Source of the DNA: FEN-1219 sp963728995
Lineage (GTDB): Bacteria > Pseudomonadota > Gammaproteobacteria > Steroidobacterales > Rariloculaceae
NCBI GenBank assembly: GCA_963728995.1
Contig: CAVSMD010000009.1
Span: 217,871-281,870, forward strand
Length of the DNA: 64,000 nt
Direction of reading: 5' to 3'
The translations under genes were made by a program, and so were the position numbers. Positions 17,843 through 26,955 of this stretch are shown in pieces. Below the pieces are notes generated by a model that worked only from the letters and a program-made list of their open reading frames with translations, was not told where the DNA came from and ran no database searches. The first letter of the stretch is position 1, and each line of letters begins with the position of its first letter.

Positions 17843-19084
17843 CTAATCGTCGATGTAGTAGCGCACGACGACGCGGGTAGCATCGGCGATACGCCCGTCG
17901 AGGACGCGCGGCCGGAACACGCTCCGGGTAATCGTGCTGATGAGCGCCCTCTTCGCTTCTCGCGCGACATTGTCGGTCGTGTAGAGGATCTCGACGTGCT
18001 CCCCATGTCCGTACTTCGTAATGTCGAACGCGACGTCGACGTAGCCGGCGGCAGCGGCCGTGCGCTCCGTGACGAGCCGACTCGGAACGAACGTCGGCAG
18101 CACGACGGGCACGTCGGGCGAGAACAGCGCATCGATCGACGAGCGCGGCGCTCGCTGGCTCACGAGCACGTGGTACGCGTCGCGGTACCCGTCGAGCGCG
18201 GAATTCCAGGGACGACGATCGTGCGTGGCGACCGCCGTAATCATGTCCCAGTCCGCAAGTTGGAGCTGCGATTCGGCGCGCGCCGGCGACCGCTCCTGAT
18301 TTGCAGCATCGTAGGCGAGCAACCTGCGGAGGCTTTGGCGACCCATCCCGTAGATGCCCTGCCGCAGGGAGATCACGATGATTTTCGATTCGAGCTCATG
18401 CAGCTCCCGGCTCGAGTAGAGGCGGTGCTGCGTCAAGACCTTGACCGCGGACGCGTAGTAGCTCAACGTTTCGCGCGCCACGGCATCGATCAAAGCGCCA
18501 CGACTGCCGGCCGCACAGTTCGGTTCGCGCTCGGCGAACTCCACCGTTCGCGCCTCCGCGCGGTGGTAGTAACAGCCGAGCACGAGCTGCGGCGAGAACT
18601 CTCCGGCCAAATACCGCTCGAGCATGTCGATCCGCTTGTCACCGAGCGTGTGATAGATCGCGACGGTCCGAAGATCCTTCGGATGCGCGCGCGCCAAAGC
18701 CAGGAGCTCGCGGTCGAGCTGCCACGGTTGCTCGACGTCGCCCATCCTCTCGTGAACGCGGATGAGCGACTCGAGCATCGGCGCCTCCTCCAGCGAGGAC
18801 AGCCCGTGGTTCGCGCGGATGACGCCACGCGCTTCCTCGAATGCAACCAACGCGGGCCCGTTGAGACTCGCCTCCTCGTAGAAGGCGCCGAGCTCTGCGA
18901 ACAGCGCGGCGAGCGGCGCCGAATGCGGGCCATTCGTGGCCTGCTCGATGGTGATGCGCTGGACGAGCTCAAGCTCGCGCCGCGCGGCTTCATCGGGAGC
19001 GGGAGCGGCTAGGGCGAGGCAGGGTACGGCGAGCGCAACCGCAGAGCCTACCCACTTTGGCACGCGAAGGTCGATGCAGATCAT
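17843..19084 (-). CDS. exported TPR protein with TonB-like C-terminal domain
   Basis: A 413-residue protein with a signal peptide (about residues 1-26, ending LALAAPA). I chose the Met at 19084 because AGAGAGG precedes it and the signal peptide starts there; an upstream in-frame start adds 73 charged residues. Residues 30-320 are helical repeats. The last 80 residues (YVDVAFDITKYGHGEHVEIL, then a VFRPRVLDG strand) look like a TonB C-terminal fold, in which a periplasmic domain contacts outer-membrane proteins. The DUF5916 outer-membrane protein gene lies just upstream on the same strand, so a partnership is plausible. I know no characterised member. Confidence 0.7.
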   Translation of the reverse strand: MICIDLRVPKWVGSAVALAVPCLALAAPAPDEAARRELELVQRITIEQATNGPHSAPLAALFAELGAFYEEASLNGPALVAFEEARGVIRANHGLSSLEEAPMLESLIRVHERMGDVEQPWQLDRELLALARAHPKDLRTVAIYHTLGDKRIDMLERYLAGEFSPQLVLGCYYHRAEARTVEFAEREPNCAAGSRGALIDAVARETLSYYASAVKVLTQHRLYSSRELHELESKIIVISLRQGIYGMGRQSLRRLLAYDAANQERSPARAESQLQLADWDMITAVATHDRRPWNSALDGYRDAYHVLVSQRAPRSSIDALFSPDVPVVLPTFVPSRLVTERTAAAAGYVDVAFDITKYGHGEHVEILYTTDNVAREAKRALISTITRSVFRPRVLDGRIADATRVVVRYYIDD

Positions 19085-19170
19085 CTGACACCTCTCTCGC
19101 CGCGGACGATGGCTCGCTTCGACGAGAGTACCGCGTGTGGCGTTCGGCGCCAACCGCGAACCGGGTGCTG

Positions 19171-21411
19171 TCAGAAACGGAACGTATAGGCGAACTTCAC
19201 GTTCAAGTCCGACAGCGCCGACTGGAACGCGCCGTCCTTGTCGAAATCCTGCAGGTTGTGATTCAGCACGATGAAGCCTTCGCGGCCCGCTTTCGGAATC
19301 CATTGCAGACGACTATTCACACCGAGCACCTCGGACGCGTTGTCGTACTGCACGATGTTGATCCAGGTCAGGTTCAGCCGGATGGCCATCTGGGTGATGA
19401 CCTGGATCAGACGCGTCGTGAACTCCCCTTGCGAAAGTGCGATGTCGTTCCAGTCATAGCGAAACGTGAAGTTGAAGCGCGGCGAGGGCTTCCAGAGCAC
19501 CTCACCGCCAACATTCGTGCGCTCGCCGTCATAGAAATCGCCAGTGCTGTAATAGATGCTCGCGGCCAGGCCTCGCTGGGCGCCGGAGCCGACGTCGAAG
19601 CCGGCTCGATCGAACGAATAGCGCCCCACCGGCACCGCCACCTGTCGAGTCGGGTCCGAGTAAAGCGTGAAAGGCTGCGTCACGACCTCCTCGTGGCTCT
19701 CGTAATTCACGCGAAAGAAATCGCGTGTCCGGCTCTCGATCTCGAGCAATCGCGCGTTCAATACTTGCGTCTCGAGGCCGCCGGTGACGAAGTCCACGCG
19801 CTCGGCATCGAGCTCGCTCGACAGCGACTGCAAGAACTTGCGGCCACTGACGAAATGCGTATAGCCCACCTGGCCCAAGTAGTCGCGCACGCCGGTTCGA
19901 CTGACGAAACCGAGGGCCGGATTGAAGTTCTCGCCGAGCTGCTTCAGCGACAACCCGCCGCGCCACCCCTCGGCATTCGGAATGTCGAAGGCAACTGCAT
20001 AGGCCTCGTCGTCCCCGTGCTTGCCGGGCGTATCCGACTGCTGATACCACGCAGTGGCCTCGAGCGTGCGGCCGCCCGCCAGGCGCGTGTTCAGGTACTG
20101 AAAGTCCACGCCCGCGAGCGAGTTGTCGACGTTCGACCCCGGGTCGCCATCGGTATAGATCATGCCGACAGTCGACTCGTCGAGCACGTCGGCCGCGACG
20201 CGACTGATCAGCAGATTCTTGTCGTCGACGCCGCCGAGCGCGCCTTGGTGCACGGCGAACGTCCCGATGCTGAAGCGCCCCACGCGGCCGCTGAGCTTGC
20301 CGCCGCGCTCGAGATCGACCGGCAGGCCCGTGGCGCTCAGACCGATCCGGCGCGAGAAAAACGGCCGCCCGCTCTGCAATCCGGCAGCGGTCGTCGCCTG
20401 GTTCGAACCGCGGCCGATGCGGCCGAACTCGAACAAATCTGAATCGTTCAGGAAGAAGTCGCGCTTCTCTGGAAAGAACAGATTGAAACGCGTGAGATTC
20501 ACCTGCCGGTCATCGATCTCCGCGGCCGAAAAGTCCGTGTTCAAGGTCAGCGACGCGTTCAAGGACGGGGTGATGCGATAGTAGAGATCGAGGGATGGCT
20601 CCAGGTTCGTGTCGGTGGTGCCCGGCGAGAACGTGATGCGCCGATTCGCCGACATCGACGGCACGATGTCGAGCCCGACACCCTGGTCCATAGCGGAGAA
20701 GCCCGACACGTGGCCGACGACGTTCGGGTTGTACGTGCGATTGCGCGATACCCAGACCACTTCCTCGCCGCGGCGGCGGATGCCGCGCGCGAAGTTGAAG
20801 CCCCACGTATCGATGTTCGGATTGAACGGCAGCGACTTGAAGGGGATGGCCATCTCGAAAGACCAGCCTTGCTCGTCGACGAAGCTCTGCGTCTCCCAGA
20901 TCACCGTCCAGTCGGGCTGCAGCTCGTTGATGTTCTTGTAGAGCATGTCGTGACGCACGCCATTGGCATTCGTCTCGAACCGGTAGCCGTTGCGGCCCGT
21001 GTTGAACGGATCGATGATGATCGCGAGCCGATCGTCCTGGCCGAGCGGGTTGCCGTGGCGCATGACGTTGCGCGTGATCTTATCGGGCTCGCTGTCGTAC
21101 AGCCGCGCCCCGATGTAGAGGTAATCGCCGTCGTAAAGCAGACGCACTTCGGTGCGTTCAGACGGGGCGCCGCCGTCGGTGGGTCGAACCTGGTGAAAGT
21201 CGTCGATCAGTGGCGCCGTCGCCCACACGGCGTCGTCGAGCTTGCCGTCGATCACCGGCGGCGTCATGGCGCGGACGATTCGGACGGTCTTGTCGCCGCC
21301 CACGGCGCGCTGTGCCGCGGCGTCCATCGTGACGCCGCACACGGCAAACGCAAGGCATAAGGCAGCGGCGACGCTGCAAAGGCGCCGGCCGACGCGTGGG
21401 GCACACCCCAT
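19171..21411 (-). CDS. DUF5916 outer-membrane protein with CBM9-like domain
   Basis: A 746-residue outer-membrane protein. A signal peptide of about 33 residues precedes a carbohydrate-binding-9-like domain (VIDGKLDDAVWATAPLIDDF, to about residue 230). The rest is DUF5916, a predicted beta-barrel rich in alternating hydrophobic strands. It ends in Phe-Arg-Phe, as expected for an outer-membrane insertion signal. Family members often sit near hydrolases or TonB systems, and their substrate is unknown. Here the downstream gene is the TPR/TonB-like protein, 86 bases away. Confidence 0.85.
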   Translation of the reverse strand: MGCAPRVGRRLCSVAAALCLAFAVCGVTMDAAAQRAVGGDKTVRIVRAMTPPVIDGKLDDAVWATAPLIDDFHQVRPTDGGAPSERTEVRLLYDGDYLYIGARLYDSEPDKITRNVMRHGNPLGQDDRLAIIIDPFNTGRNGYRFETNANGVRHDMLYKNINELQPDWTVIWETQSFVDEQGWSFEMAIPFKSLPFNPNIDTWGFNFARGIRRRGEEVVWVSRNRTYNPNVVGHVSGFSAMDQGVGLDIVPSMSANRRITFSPGTTDTNLEPSLDLYYRITPSLNASLTLNTDFSAAEIDDRQVNLTRFNLFFPEKRDFFLNDSDLFEFGRIGRGSNQATTAAGLQSGRPFFSRRIGLSATGLPVDLERGGKLSGRVGRFSIGTFAVHQGALGGVDDKNLLISRVAADVLDESTVGMIYTDGDPGSNVDNSLAGVDFQYLNTRLAGGRTLEATAWYQQSDTPGKHGDDEAYAVAFDIPNAEGWRGGLSLKQLGENFNPALGFVSRTGVRDYLGQVGYTHFVSGRKFLQSLSSELDAERVDFVTGGLETQVLNARLLEIESRTRDFFRVNYESHEEVVTQPFTLYSDPTRQVAVPVGRYSFDRAGFDVGSGAQRGLAASIYYSTGDFYDGERTNVGGEVLWKPSPRFNFTFRYDWNDIALSQGEFTTRLIQVITQMAIRLNLTWINIVQYDNASEVLGVNSRLQWIPKAGREGFIVLNHNLQDFDKDGAFQSALSDLNVKFAYTFRF

Positions 21412-21629
21412 CGGTCGCGATCTCCAGGAACGAGTGTGGCGAGTAGTCTACCCGCGAGCTTGCGCGTATCACACCGTTGCCCGAGACTACCGCCGTCGGG
21501 GGGCTTCATCTTCATCACAGCGTGCACGACCCTAGGGGGGTCGGTCGGCCTAGTCTCGCCGGCGGCGCGACGTTACGCAGCCGCGTTCGACGTCTGCCAA
21601 GAACGAACCACAACCGAAAGGAGACCGTC

Positions 21630-22124
21630 ATGCCCGCTCTCATCGCACTCGCGGCATCCGTCGGAGTGCTCGCCGTCGTCGCGACCTGGATCTTCTTCCT
21701 CGACCCCGTTGCCGCGGCACACTTGCAGGTGTGGCAGGCGTTCATCGCGTGGGGCTGCCATTACCACTCGGGCGGCAAGTTCACGGGCACGCGCAACACG
21801 GTGCTATGCATGAGCTTCGGCGCGATCGTAGGGATGGCCGCAGTGCTGCTGGCACAGCATCTACCGCTGGCCGACCTCGCCGCGCCCCTCGCAGTCGGCG
21901 TCGGCGCGACCGTGATCGTGCTGTCATCGAAGGTGCCGCTGCTCGCAACGATTCCTGCAAGCGTCTACGGCTTCGCGGCCATCGCCGGCTTGATCCTGCT
22001 AGGCTCGGGCATGACGGCCACGGCGGCCCTCGTGCCGACGATCCTGTCGGTCGTGATCGGAGCGGTCTTCGGCTACGTGTCGGAAGTGCTCGCAAGCGCA
22101 CTCACGAAAAAGAGCTTCGGGTAG
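21630..22124 (+). CDS. DUF1097 membrane protein (YcdZ-like)
   Basis: A 164-residue inner-membrane protein with about five helices. The CHYHSGGKFTGTRNTVLCM region is the DUF1097 hallmark. I chose the ATG at 21630 because AAAGGAG lies six bases before it; the frame is open for 51 codons further upstream but those residues are not family-like. The function is unknown. It is divergent from the DUF5916 gene, and the 218 bases between them presumably hold both promoters. Confidence 0.85.
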   Translation: MPALIALAASVGVLAVVATWIFFLDPVAAAHLQVWQAFIAWGCHYHSGGKFTGTRNTVLCMSFGAIVGMAAVLLAQHLPLADLAAPLAVGVGATVIVLSSKVPLLATIPASVYGFAAIAGLILLGSGMTATAALVPTILSVVIGAVFGYVSEVLASALTKKSFG

Positions 22125-22127
22125 TCT

Positions 22128-22319
22128 TCAGCCGTTCTCGGCGCGCCCTTCGATACCGACCAGCTCGCCGTCCTCGACCGCCACGCGGACGACGATCGGG
22201 CGGCAGCAGACGGCGCAGTCCTCCACATACTCCTGAGGTCCCGCGGAGCAGTCGACGAGCATCTCGATCGGCTCGCCGCAATGGGGACAGTCGATCGTCT
22301 GGGATTCGAGGGGCTGCAT
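22128..22319 (-). CDS. CPxCG-motif cysteine-rich protein
   Basis: A 63-residue protein. CPHCG and CAVCC pairs form a rubredoxin-like zinc or iron site, and the CPxCG family name comes from the first. It is acidic, with no membrane segment. Its ATG at 22319 lies just before the divergent PDLSGVW gene, and its stop is three bases from the convergent DUF1097 stop. The function is unknown; the family is widespread in gammaproteobacteria as a single small gene. Confidence 0.8.
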   Translation of the reverse strand: MQPLESQTIDCPHCGEPIEMLVDCSAGPQEYVEDCAVCCRPIVVRVAVEDGELVGIEGRAENG

Positions 22320-22435
22320 GGATATCTTCCTCCGCGCACCATTGTAGCCGCAAGAAAGCTTCAGGAACCGCTGCGCATCTGGACTCGCCCGCAACCATTC
22401 GCTATATGAACCCGGGGACTTTGTCAGGGGGCTCG

Positions 22436-23986
22436 ATGCTCGCACGCGTGTTGCTCGTTTCGCTGGCGTTGAGCGCCGGCACCGTCGCATCGGCGCAGGC
22501 GCCACCGCGCCTGCCGAGCGGCAAACCGGATCTGCAGGGCATCTGGCGAGTGCAGAATCGCGCGGCCGCCGATCTCGACTACCACGCCGCACGCTTCGAG
22601 ATGCCGGCCGGGCCGAGCGTGGTCGAGGGTGACGAGATCCCGTATCAGCCGTGGGCGCGCGAGCAACAGCGCAAGCACTTCGCCGAGCGAGCGACGGCCG
22701 ATCCTCTCGCTCGCTGCTACATGCCCGGCGTGCCGCGGATCATGTACCTCGAGTTCCCGTTCCAGATCTTCCAGACGGCTGATCACGTCGCCATCACGTT
22801 CGAGTGGTCGCAGCTCTATCGGCTCATCTACACGAACGGCCAGCCGGCGAAGCACGAAGGCATCGAGTCGTGGATGGGCGACTCGCGCGGCCACTGGGAG
22901 GGCGACGTGCTCGTCGTCGAGGTGACGGACCAGAACGACCGCACCTGGCTCGATTCGGCCGGCGACTTCCACAGCGACGCGCTGAAGCTCACGGAGCGAT
23001 TCGCCCTGCGCGACGCCAACACGATCGACTACGAGGTCACGATCGAGGATCCGAAGGTGTTCACGCGCCCGTGGAAGATCCGCATGCCGTTGCACCGGCA
23101 GACCGATCTCACGCGGTTGCTCGAGTATCAGTGCCAGGCGGAGAAAGAGGAGCAGGACGGCGCCTTCGAGCGCGAAGCTCGCACCTGGTACCCGGCCGCC
23201 CCGCCACCCGACAACGCGCCGTTCGATGCGCGGGCCGGCGTGAAGCTGGCACTTCCGGCCGCCACGGGCAAGATCCGGCGACTACCCGACGGCACCCCCG
23301 ATCTCTCGGGCTGGTACGAGGCCGACGCGGGCGGCGCGAACTACGGTCTCGAGACGCACGCGCAGGATTTCCTCACACCGGCGAGTCGCGGCGTGGTCGT
23401 CGATCCCAAGGACGGCACGCTGCCGTATCAACGCTGGGCGCGCGCCGAGAGCATCGATCGGAAGCTGCCGTACCGGGGGTACGACGACCCGACGGCGCAC
23501 TGCTTCGTCGCCGGCGTTCCGCGCTCCCACTACGTGCCGGCGCCGTTTGAGATTCTGCAGCCGCGCGGCTACGTCGTCATGCTGTTCGAGCGGATGTCGT
23601 GGCGGCACATCGCAATGACGCCGCGCCCGCCCCTGCCCGATCACGTGCGCCTGTGGCAGGGCGACTCCGCAGGGCGCTGGGACGGCGACACGCTGGTCGT
23701 CGAGAGCCGCAGCTTCAACGGTAAGGCGTGGCTCAACGAGGTCGGCGACGTCATCAGTCACGCGGAAACGGTCGTCGAGACGTTCACCCCGGTGGGGCCC
23801 GATCGCGTGATCTACCGGGCAACGGTGTCCGATCCGATCACCTACAGGCGACCCTGGACAATCGAGGTGACATTGAATCGTCAGGACGACGAGTTGCTCG
23901 AAGTCGCCTGCCACGAAGACAATGGCGACCTCGATCATCTGCGCGAGATACGCGACGAATATCGCGCGACGCACGAGGAGAAATGA
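22436..23986 (+). CDS. tandem PDLSGVW-type exported protein
   Basis: A 516-residue exported protein formed by two successive copies of the PDLSGVW unit. Copy one runs from KPDLQGIWRV (about residue 29) through GHWEGDVLVVEVTDQ. Copy two runs from TPDLSGWYEA (about 285) through GRWDGDTLVVESRSF. The second tryptophan motif is altered to GWYE. The signal peptide ends near VASAQA. AGGGGG precedes the ATG at 22436; an in-frame ATG 30 bases earlier is the alternative. The DUF6152 gene follows after four bases, as in the operon at the left edge. A fusion or duplication of a domain usually found alone suggests that the units pair with each other. Confidence 0.8.
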   Translation: MLARVLLVSLALSAGTVASAQAPPRLPSGKPDLQGIWRVQNRAAADLDYHAARFEMPAGPSVVEGDEIPYQPWAREQQRKHFAERATADPLARCYMPGVPRIMYLEFPFQIFQTADHVAITFEWSQLYRLIYTNGQPAKHEGIESWMGDSRGHWEGDVLVVEVTDQNDRTWLDSAGDFHSDALKLTERFALRDANTIDYEVTIEDPKVFTRPWKIRMPLHRQTDLTRLLEYQCQAEKEEQDGAFEREARTWYPAAPPPDNAPFDARAGVKLALPAATGKIRRLPDGTPDLSGWYEADAGGANYGLETHAQDFLTPASRGVVVDPKDGTLPYQRWARAESIDRKLPYRGYDDPTAHCFVAGVPRSHYVPAPFEILQPRGYVVMLFERMSWRHIAMTPRPPLPDHVRLWQGDSAGRWDGDTLVVESRSFNGKAWLNEVGDVISHAETVVETFTPVGPDRVIYRATVSDPITYRRPWTIEVTLNRQDDELLEVACHEDNGDLDHLREIRDEYRATHEEK

Positions 23987-23990
23987 CCGC

Positions 23991-24395
23991 ATGTCCGCGA
24001 GACTGTCCCTGACGCTCGTTACCTTTACGATGCTGGCGGCCGGCACTGCGGCCGCCCATCACTCGTTCTCGGCCGAGTTCGATCCGGAAAAACCCATCAA
24101 GCTCACGGGCAAAGTCACGGAGATGAAGTGGTCGAACCCGCACGCGTGGATCTACCTCGACGTCACGGGCGCCGATGGCACCGTCGTGAACTGGGCGCTG
24201 GAAACCGGTGCCGCGAACGGTCTGATCCGCCGCGGCTGGCGCAAGGAAGATTTGCCGGCGGGCACCGTGCTGCTCGTCGAAGGCTGGCAGGCGCGCAACG
24301 GCAAGCCCACCGCGAACATCTCCGCGGTCACGTTCGAGGACGGCAAGCGGCTGTTTGCCGGCTCGTCGAACCCCGCCGCGACTCCGTCAAACTAG
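23991..24395 (+). CDS. DUF6152 family exported protein
   Basis: A 134-residue protein. The signal peptide ends at AAAHHS (about residue 22), followed by the DUF6152 fold: FSAEFDPEKPIKLTGKVTEM, then the NPHAWIYLDV strand. GAGGAG precedes the ATG by about ten bases. It is four bases downstream of the tandem PDLSGVW gene and surely co-transcribed. It is close in length and motif spacing to the copy at 1011-1460 but clearly divergent in sequence. Its binding partner or ligand is unknown. Confidence 0.85.
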   Translation: MSARLSLTLVTFTMLAAGTAAAHHSFSAEFDPEKPIKLTGKVTEMKWSNPHAWIYLDVTGADGTVVNWALETGAANGLIRRGWRKEDLPAGTVLLVEGWQARNGKPTANISAVTFEDGKRLFAGSSNPAATPSN

Positions 24396-24403
24396 CGGCC
24401 GCC

Positions 24404-24427
24404 AGGGAACCTCTGCACAGGTTCTCT
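24404..24427. terminator. hairpin between convergent genes
   Basis: A stem of nine pairs with one G-U, made from GAACCT and AGGTTC extended outward, encloses the six-base loop CTGCAC. It sits between the DUF6152 stop and the PhzF stop, where a terminator working in both directions is expected. Only a short T-rich tail is present. Confidence 0.45.
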
Positions 24428-25220
24428 AGATCTCGATCCAGCCCTCGAGGTACTTGACCACGCTGCCCGCGATGTCGACGCGCTCGCCCTTCAGCTCGCA
24501 GAAGAGCTCGGCGCCGCGCTGCGAAACCTGCCGCGAGTAAATGGCGCTCTTACCGAGTCGCTTGGCCCAGTACGGCGTGAGCGCGCAGTGAATCGAGCCC
24601 GTGGCGGGATCCTCGTCGATCCCGAACGCCGACGCGAAGTACCGCACGGCGCAGTCGGACTGGTCACCGGGCGCGGTCGCGATCACTCCGGCCTGCAGCG
24701 CTCGCAGCGCCGTGAAGTCCGGCTTCAGCGCGCGCACCTGCGCCTCGGTATCGAACACGGCGAATAGATTCTCGTGGCTCCCATTCACCGTCGAGACCTC
24801 GCGGGGCGCAGCGTTCAAGGCGCGCATGAGCTCCGCGGGCACGCTCGCGAGCGGCTCGACGCGCCAGCGCGGGAAATCCATGACGAGCCGCTCGCCCGCC
24901 ATGCGCACGGTGAGGAGACCGCTGCGGGTCGCGAACGCCACCTCGCGACGATCGGGCGCTAGCTCCGTGAACAGCACGAACGCCGACGCGAGCGTCGCGT
25001 GCCCGCACAGATCGACCTCGACCGTGGGCGTGAACCAACGCAACCGAAAGCCATCGCCCTCGGGCACGAAGAAGGCCGTCTCAGAGAGGTTGTTCTCGAG
25101 ACTGAGGGCCTGCATCGTCGCGTCGTCGAGCCAGCGGTCGAGCGGCACTACTGCCGCCGGATTGCCGCCGAATAGGCGACTTGTGAACGCGTCGACTTGA
25201 TAGAGTCTTAGTCTCGGCAT
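24426..25220 (-). CDS. PhzF family isomerase/epimerase-like protein
   Basis: A 264-residue member of the PhzF (diaminopimelate epimerase-like) fold. It opens LRLYQVDAFTSRLFGGNPAA and keeps the catalytic Glu in NNLSETAFF. The DPATGSIHCALTPYWA stretch is the second signature. No other phenazine gene is present, so this is one of the many PhzF homologues of unknown substrate. It starts eight bases from the divergent J-like/PilZ gene. Confidence 0.85.
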   Translation of the reverse strand: MPRLRLYQVDAFTSRLFGGNPAAVVPLDRWLDDATMQALSLENNLSETAFFVPEGDGFRLRWFTPTVEVDLCGHATLASAFVLFTELAPDRREVAFATRSGLLTVRMAGERLVMDFPRWRVEPLASVPAELMRALNAAPREVSTVNGSHENLFAVFDTEAQVRALKPDFTALRALQAGVIATAPGDQSDCAVRYFASAFGIDEDPATGSIHCALTPYWAKRLGKSAIYSRQVSQRGAELFCELKGERVDIAGSVVKYLEGWIEI

Positions 25221-25228
25221 AGCGTGGC

Positions 25229-25951
25229 ATGTTAATGAGCGCCCTCCCCGATTACTACCGCATCCTGCACGTGCAACCGGACGCGCCCGCGGCCATCATC
25301 CATGCGAGCTATCGCGCGCTGCTGCAGCGCATGCACACGTCGGCCACGTTCGCGGGGGAAGCCGATGCGGGGCTGATCGAGCAAGCCTACGCCGTGCTCG
25401 GCGACGCTCAACGTCGCGCAGCTTACGACCGGCAGCGTCAGGCGACGGCCCCGAAGGCGAAGAGCCGCGAAGAGCCGAGCCACACGGACACGCTGACGGA
25501 CGACACGCTCGACACGCTTGCGATGCATCTGTGCTTGTTCTGCAGCGCTCCCCACGGCCTGCAACGCTCGATCGATCCCGAGGATGAATGTAGTCAGTGC
25601 GCGAGCCCGCTCTACCCGGCCGAGCGCCATCGGCTCGATTACTCCGGGCAACGGATGCTGCAGCGCGTGCCGAAGCAGCGGCGGGTGGATGTTTACGTCA
25701 CGTGGCCACAACGGGACCCCTACCGGGGAGAAATGCGTGACCTCTCCTTGAACGGCATGCTGTTTGCCGCTGGCGTGCGGCTCCAGCAAAACCAGATCGT
25801 GAAGATCGATTGCCACGAGCTCGGGGCGCTAGCGCGCGTCGCGCACACGACCCTCGACGGCGACGCTATCGATCGCTGGAGCACGGGCGTCGAGTTTCTG
25901 ACGCTGCGCTTCCGGCAGATTCGCGGCGCCTTCGTCTCGACGGAGGTCTAG
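25229..25951 (+). CDS. degenerate J-domain/zinc-ribbon/PilZ fusion
   Basis: A 240-residue cytosolic protein with three parts. Residues 7-68 form a J-like domain (DYYRILHVQPDAPAAIIHAS, then AYAVLGDAQRRAAYDRQ). The conserved HPD between helices II and III is missing, replaced by a sequence around RMHTSAT, so it is unlikely to stimulate DnaK. Residues about 100-128 carry two Cys pairs (CLFC, CSQC) that look like a zinc ribbon. Residues 148-232 are PilZ-like, with the MRDLSLNGMLF motif. The arginines of the c-di-GMP RxxxR signature are not in their usual form, although QRRVDV lies near the right place. ATG codons at 25229 and 25235 are both possible. It is likely a scaffold or c-di-GMP-responsive factor. 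Confidence 0.7.
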   Translation: MLMSALPDYYRILHVQPDAPAAIIHASYRALLQRMHTSATFAGEADAGLIEQAYAVLGDAQRRAAYDRQRQATAPKAKSREEPSHTDTLTDDTLDTLAMHLCLFCSAPHGLQRSIDPEDECSQCASPLYPAERHRLDYSGQRMLQRVPKQRRVDVYVTWPQRDPYRGEMRDLSLNGMLFAAGVRLQQNQIVKIDCHELGALARVAHTTLDGDAIDRWSTGVEFLTLRFRQIRGAFVSTEV

Positions 25952-26056
25952 CCCGCGCAGGTCGCCCGTGTCGTGACGACCCCCGGCAAATAGCGCATGA
26001 TGGCGCCACATCGCGGACAACCGCGGCGCCGAATCATCGAGACACGGGGGGATCAC

Positions 26057-26938
26057 ATGCTACGCATCGCTCACTGGCGGGTATTTGGCACGGCTTTGGC
26101 TCTCCTCGCCGCGAGCACCGTGACCGCCCAGGTTCATCGCGACAAGACCGTCACGTCACCGCGAATCTACGTGTTCGACGGCGGCGTGCTCGCGTCCGAG
26201 ACAGCGCGCTACCGGCTCACCGACGCCGATGTCGACGAGGTGTCCATATCGGTGGCCTCGTTCCTGATCGTGCATCCGCGCGGCGTGCTGCTGTGGGATG
26301 CCGGCGCCGTCGCCGACCACGAGCGCAGTGGCGACGTTGGCTTCGAGCAACGGCTCGTGCGACGCGACGGCGCCGAGCGCTTCGTGAAGCTCGGCAAGAC
26401 GCTCACCTCTCAGCTCGCCGCGGCGGGCTACAAGCCAAGCGACGTGACGCACCTCGCCCTGTCGCACTATCACTGGGACCACACGGCCGACGCGAACCTG
26501 TTCGCAGGCGCCGAGTGGCTCGTGTCGAAGGCCGAGCACGACGCGATGTTCGCGGCCGACCCGCCGGGTGGGGCGCGACCAGAGACTTACGCCGCGCTAA
26601 AGAACGCCAAGACGACGATCATCACGACGCCCGACTATGATGTGTTCGGCGACGGCAGCGTCATCATCAAGCAGGCGCCGGGCCATACGGAGGGGCACTC
26701 CGTGCTGTTCGTGAAGCTCGCGCATACGGGCAACGTGGTGCTTTCCGGCGATCTCTATCACTACCCCGCCGAGCGCCGATTGCATCGTGTGCCAACCTTC
26801 GAGGTCGACCAGGAGCAGACCGCGGCCTCGCGTGCGGCGATCGAGCGATTCATCGAGCAGAGTCACTCGCAGCTGTGGATCCAGCACGATCTCGCGCACC
26901 ATCGGCAGCTGAAGCACTCACCCGAGTACTACGACTAG
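26057..26938 (+). CDS. exported metallo-beta-lactamase fold hydrolase, lactonase-like
   Basis: A 293-residue exported hydrolase. The signal peptide ends STVTAQ. The zinc motif HYHWDH gives His137, His139, Asp141 and His142, and GHTEGH, GDLYHY and a late HD complete the site. The layout matches the N-acyl homoserine lactonase (AttM/AiiA-like) branch of the fold, but those enzymes are cytosolic. A secreted copy could cleave external lactones. Substrate assignment is tentative. The gene has its own leader (105 bases) after the J-like/PilZ gene. Confidence 0.85.
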   Translation: MLRIAHWRVFGTALALLAASTVTAQVHRDKTVTSPRIYVFDGGVLASETARYRLTDADVDEVSISVASFLIVHPRGVLLWDAGAVADHERSGDVGFEQRLVRRDGAERFVKLGKTLTSQLAAAGYKPSDVTHLALSHYHWDHTADANLFAGAEWLVSKAEHDAMFAADPPGGARPETYAALKNAKTTIITTPDYDVFGDGSVIIKQAPGHTEGHSVLFVKLAHTGNVVLSGDLYHYPAERRLHRVPTFEVDQEQTAASRAAIERFIEQSHSQLWIQHDLAHHRQLKHSPEYYD

Positions 26939-26955
26939 CCACCGCCCGCGATCAC

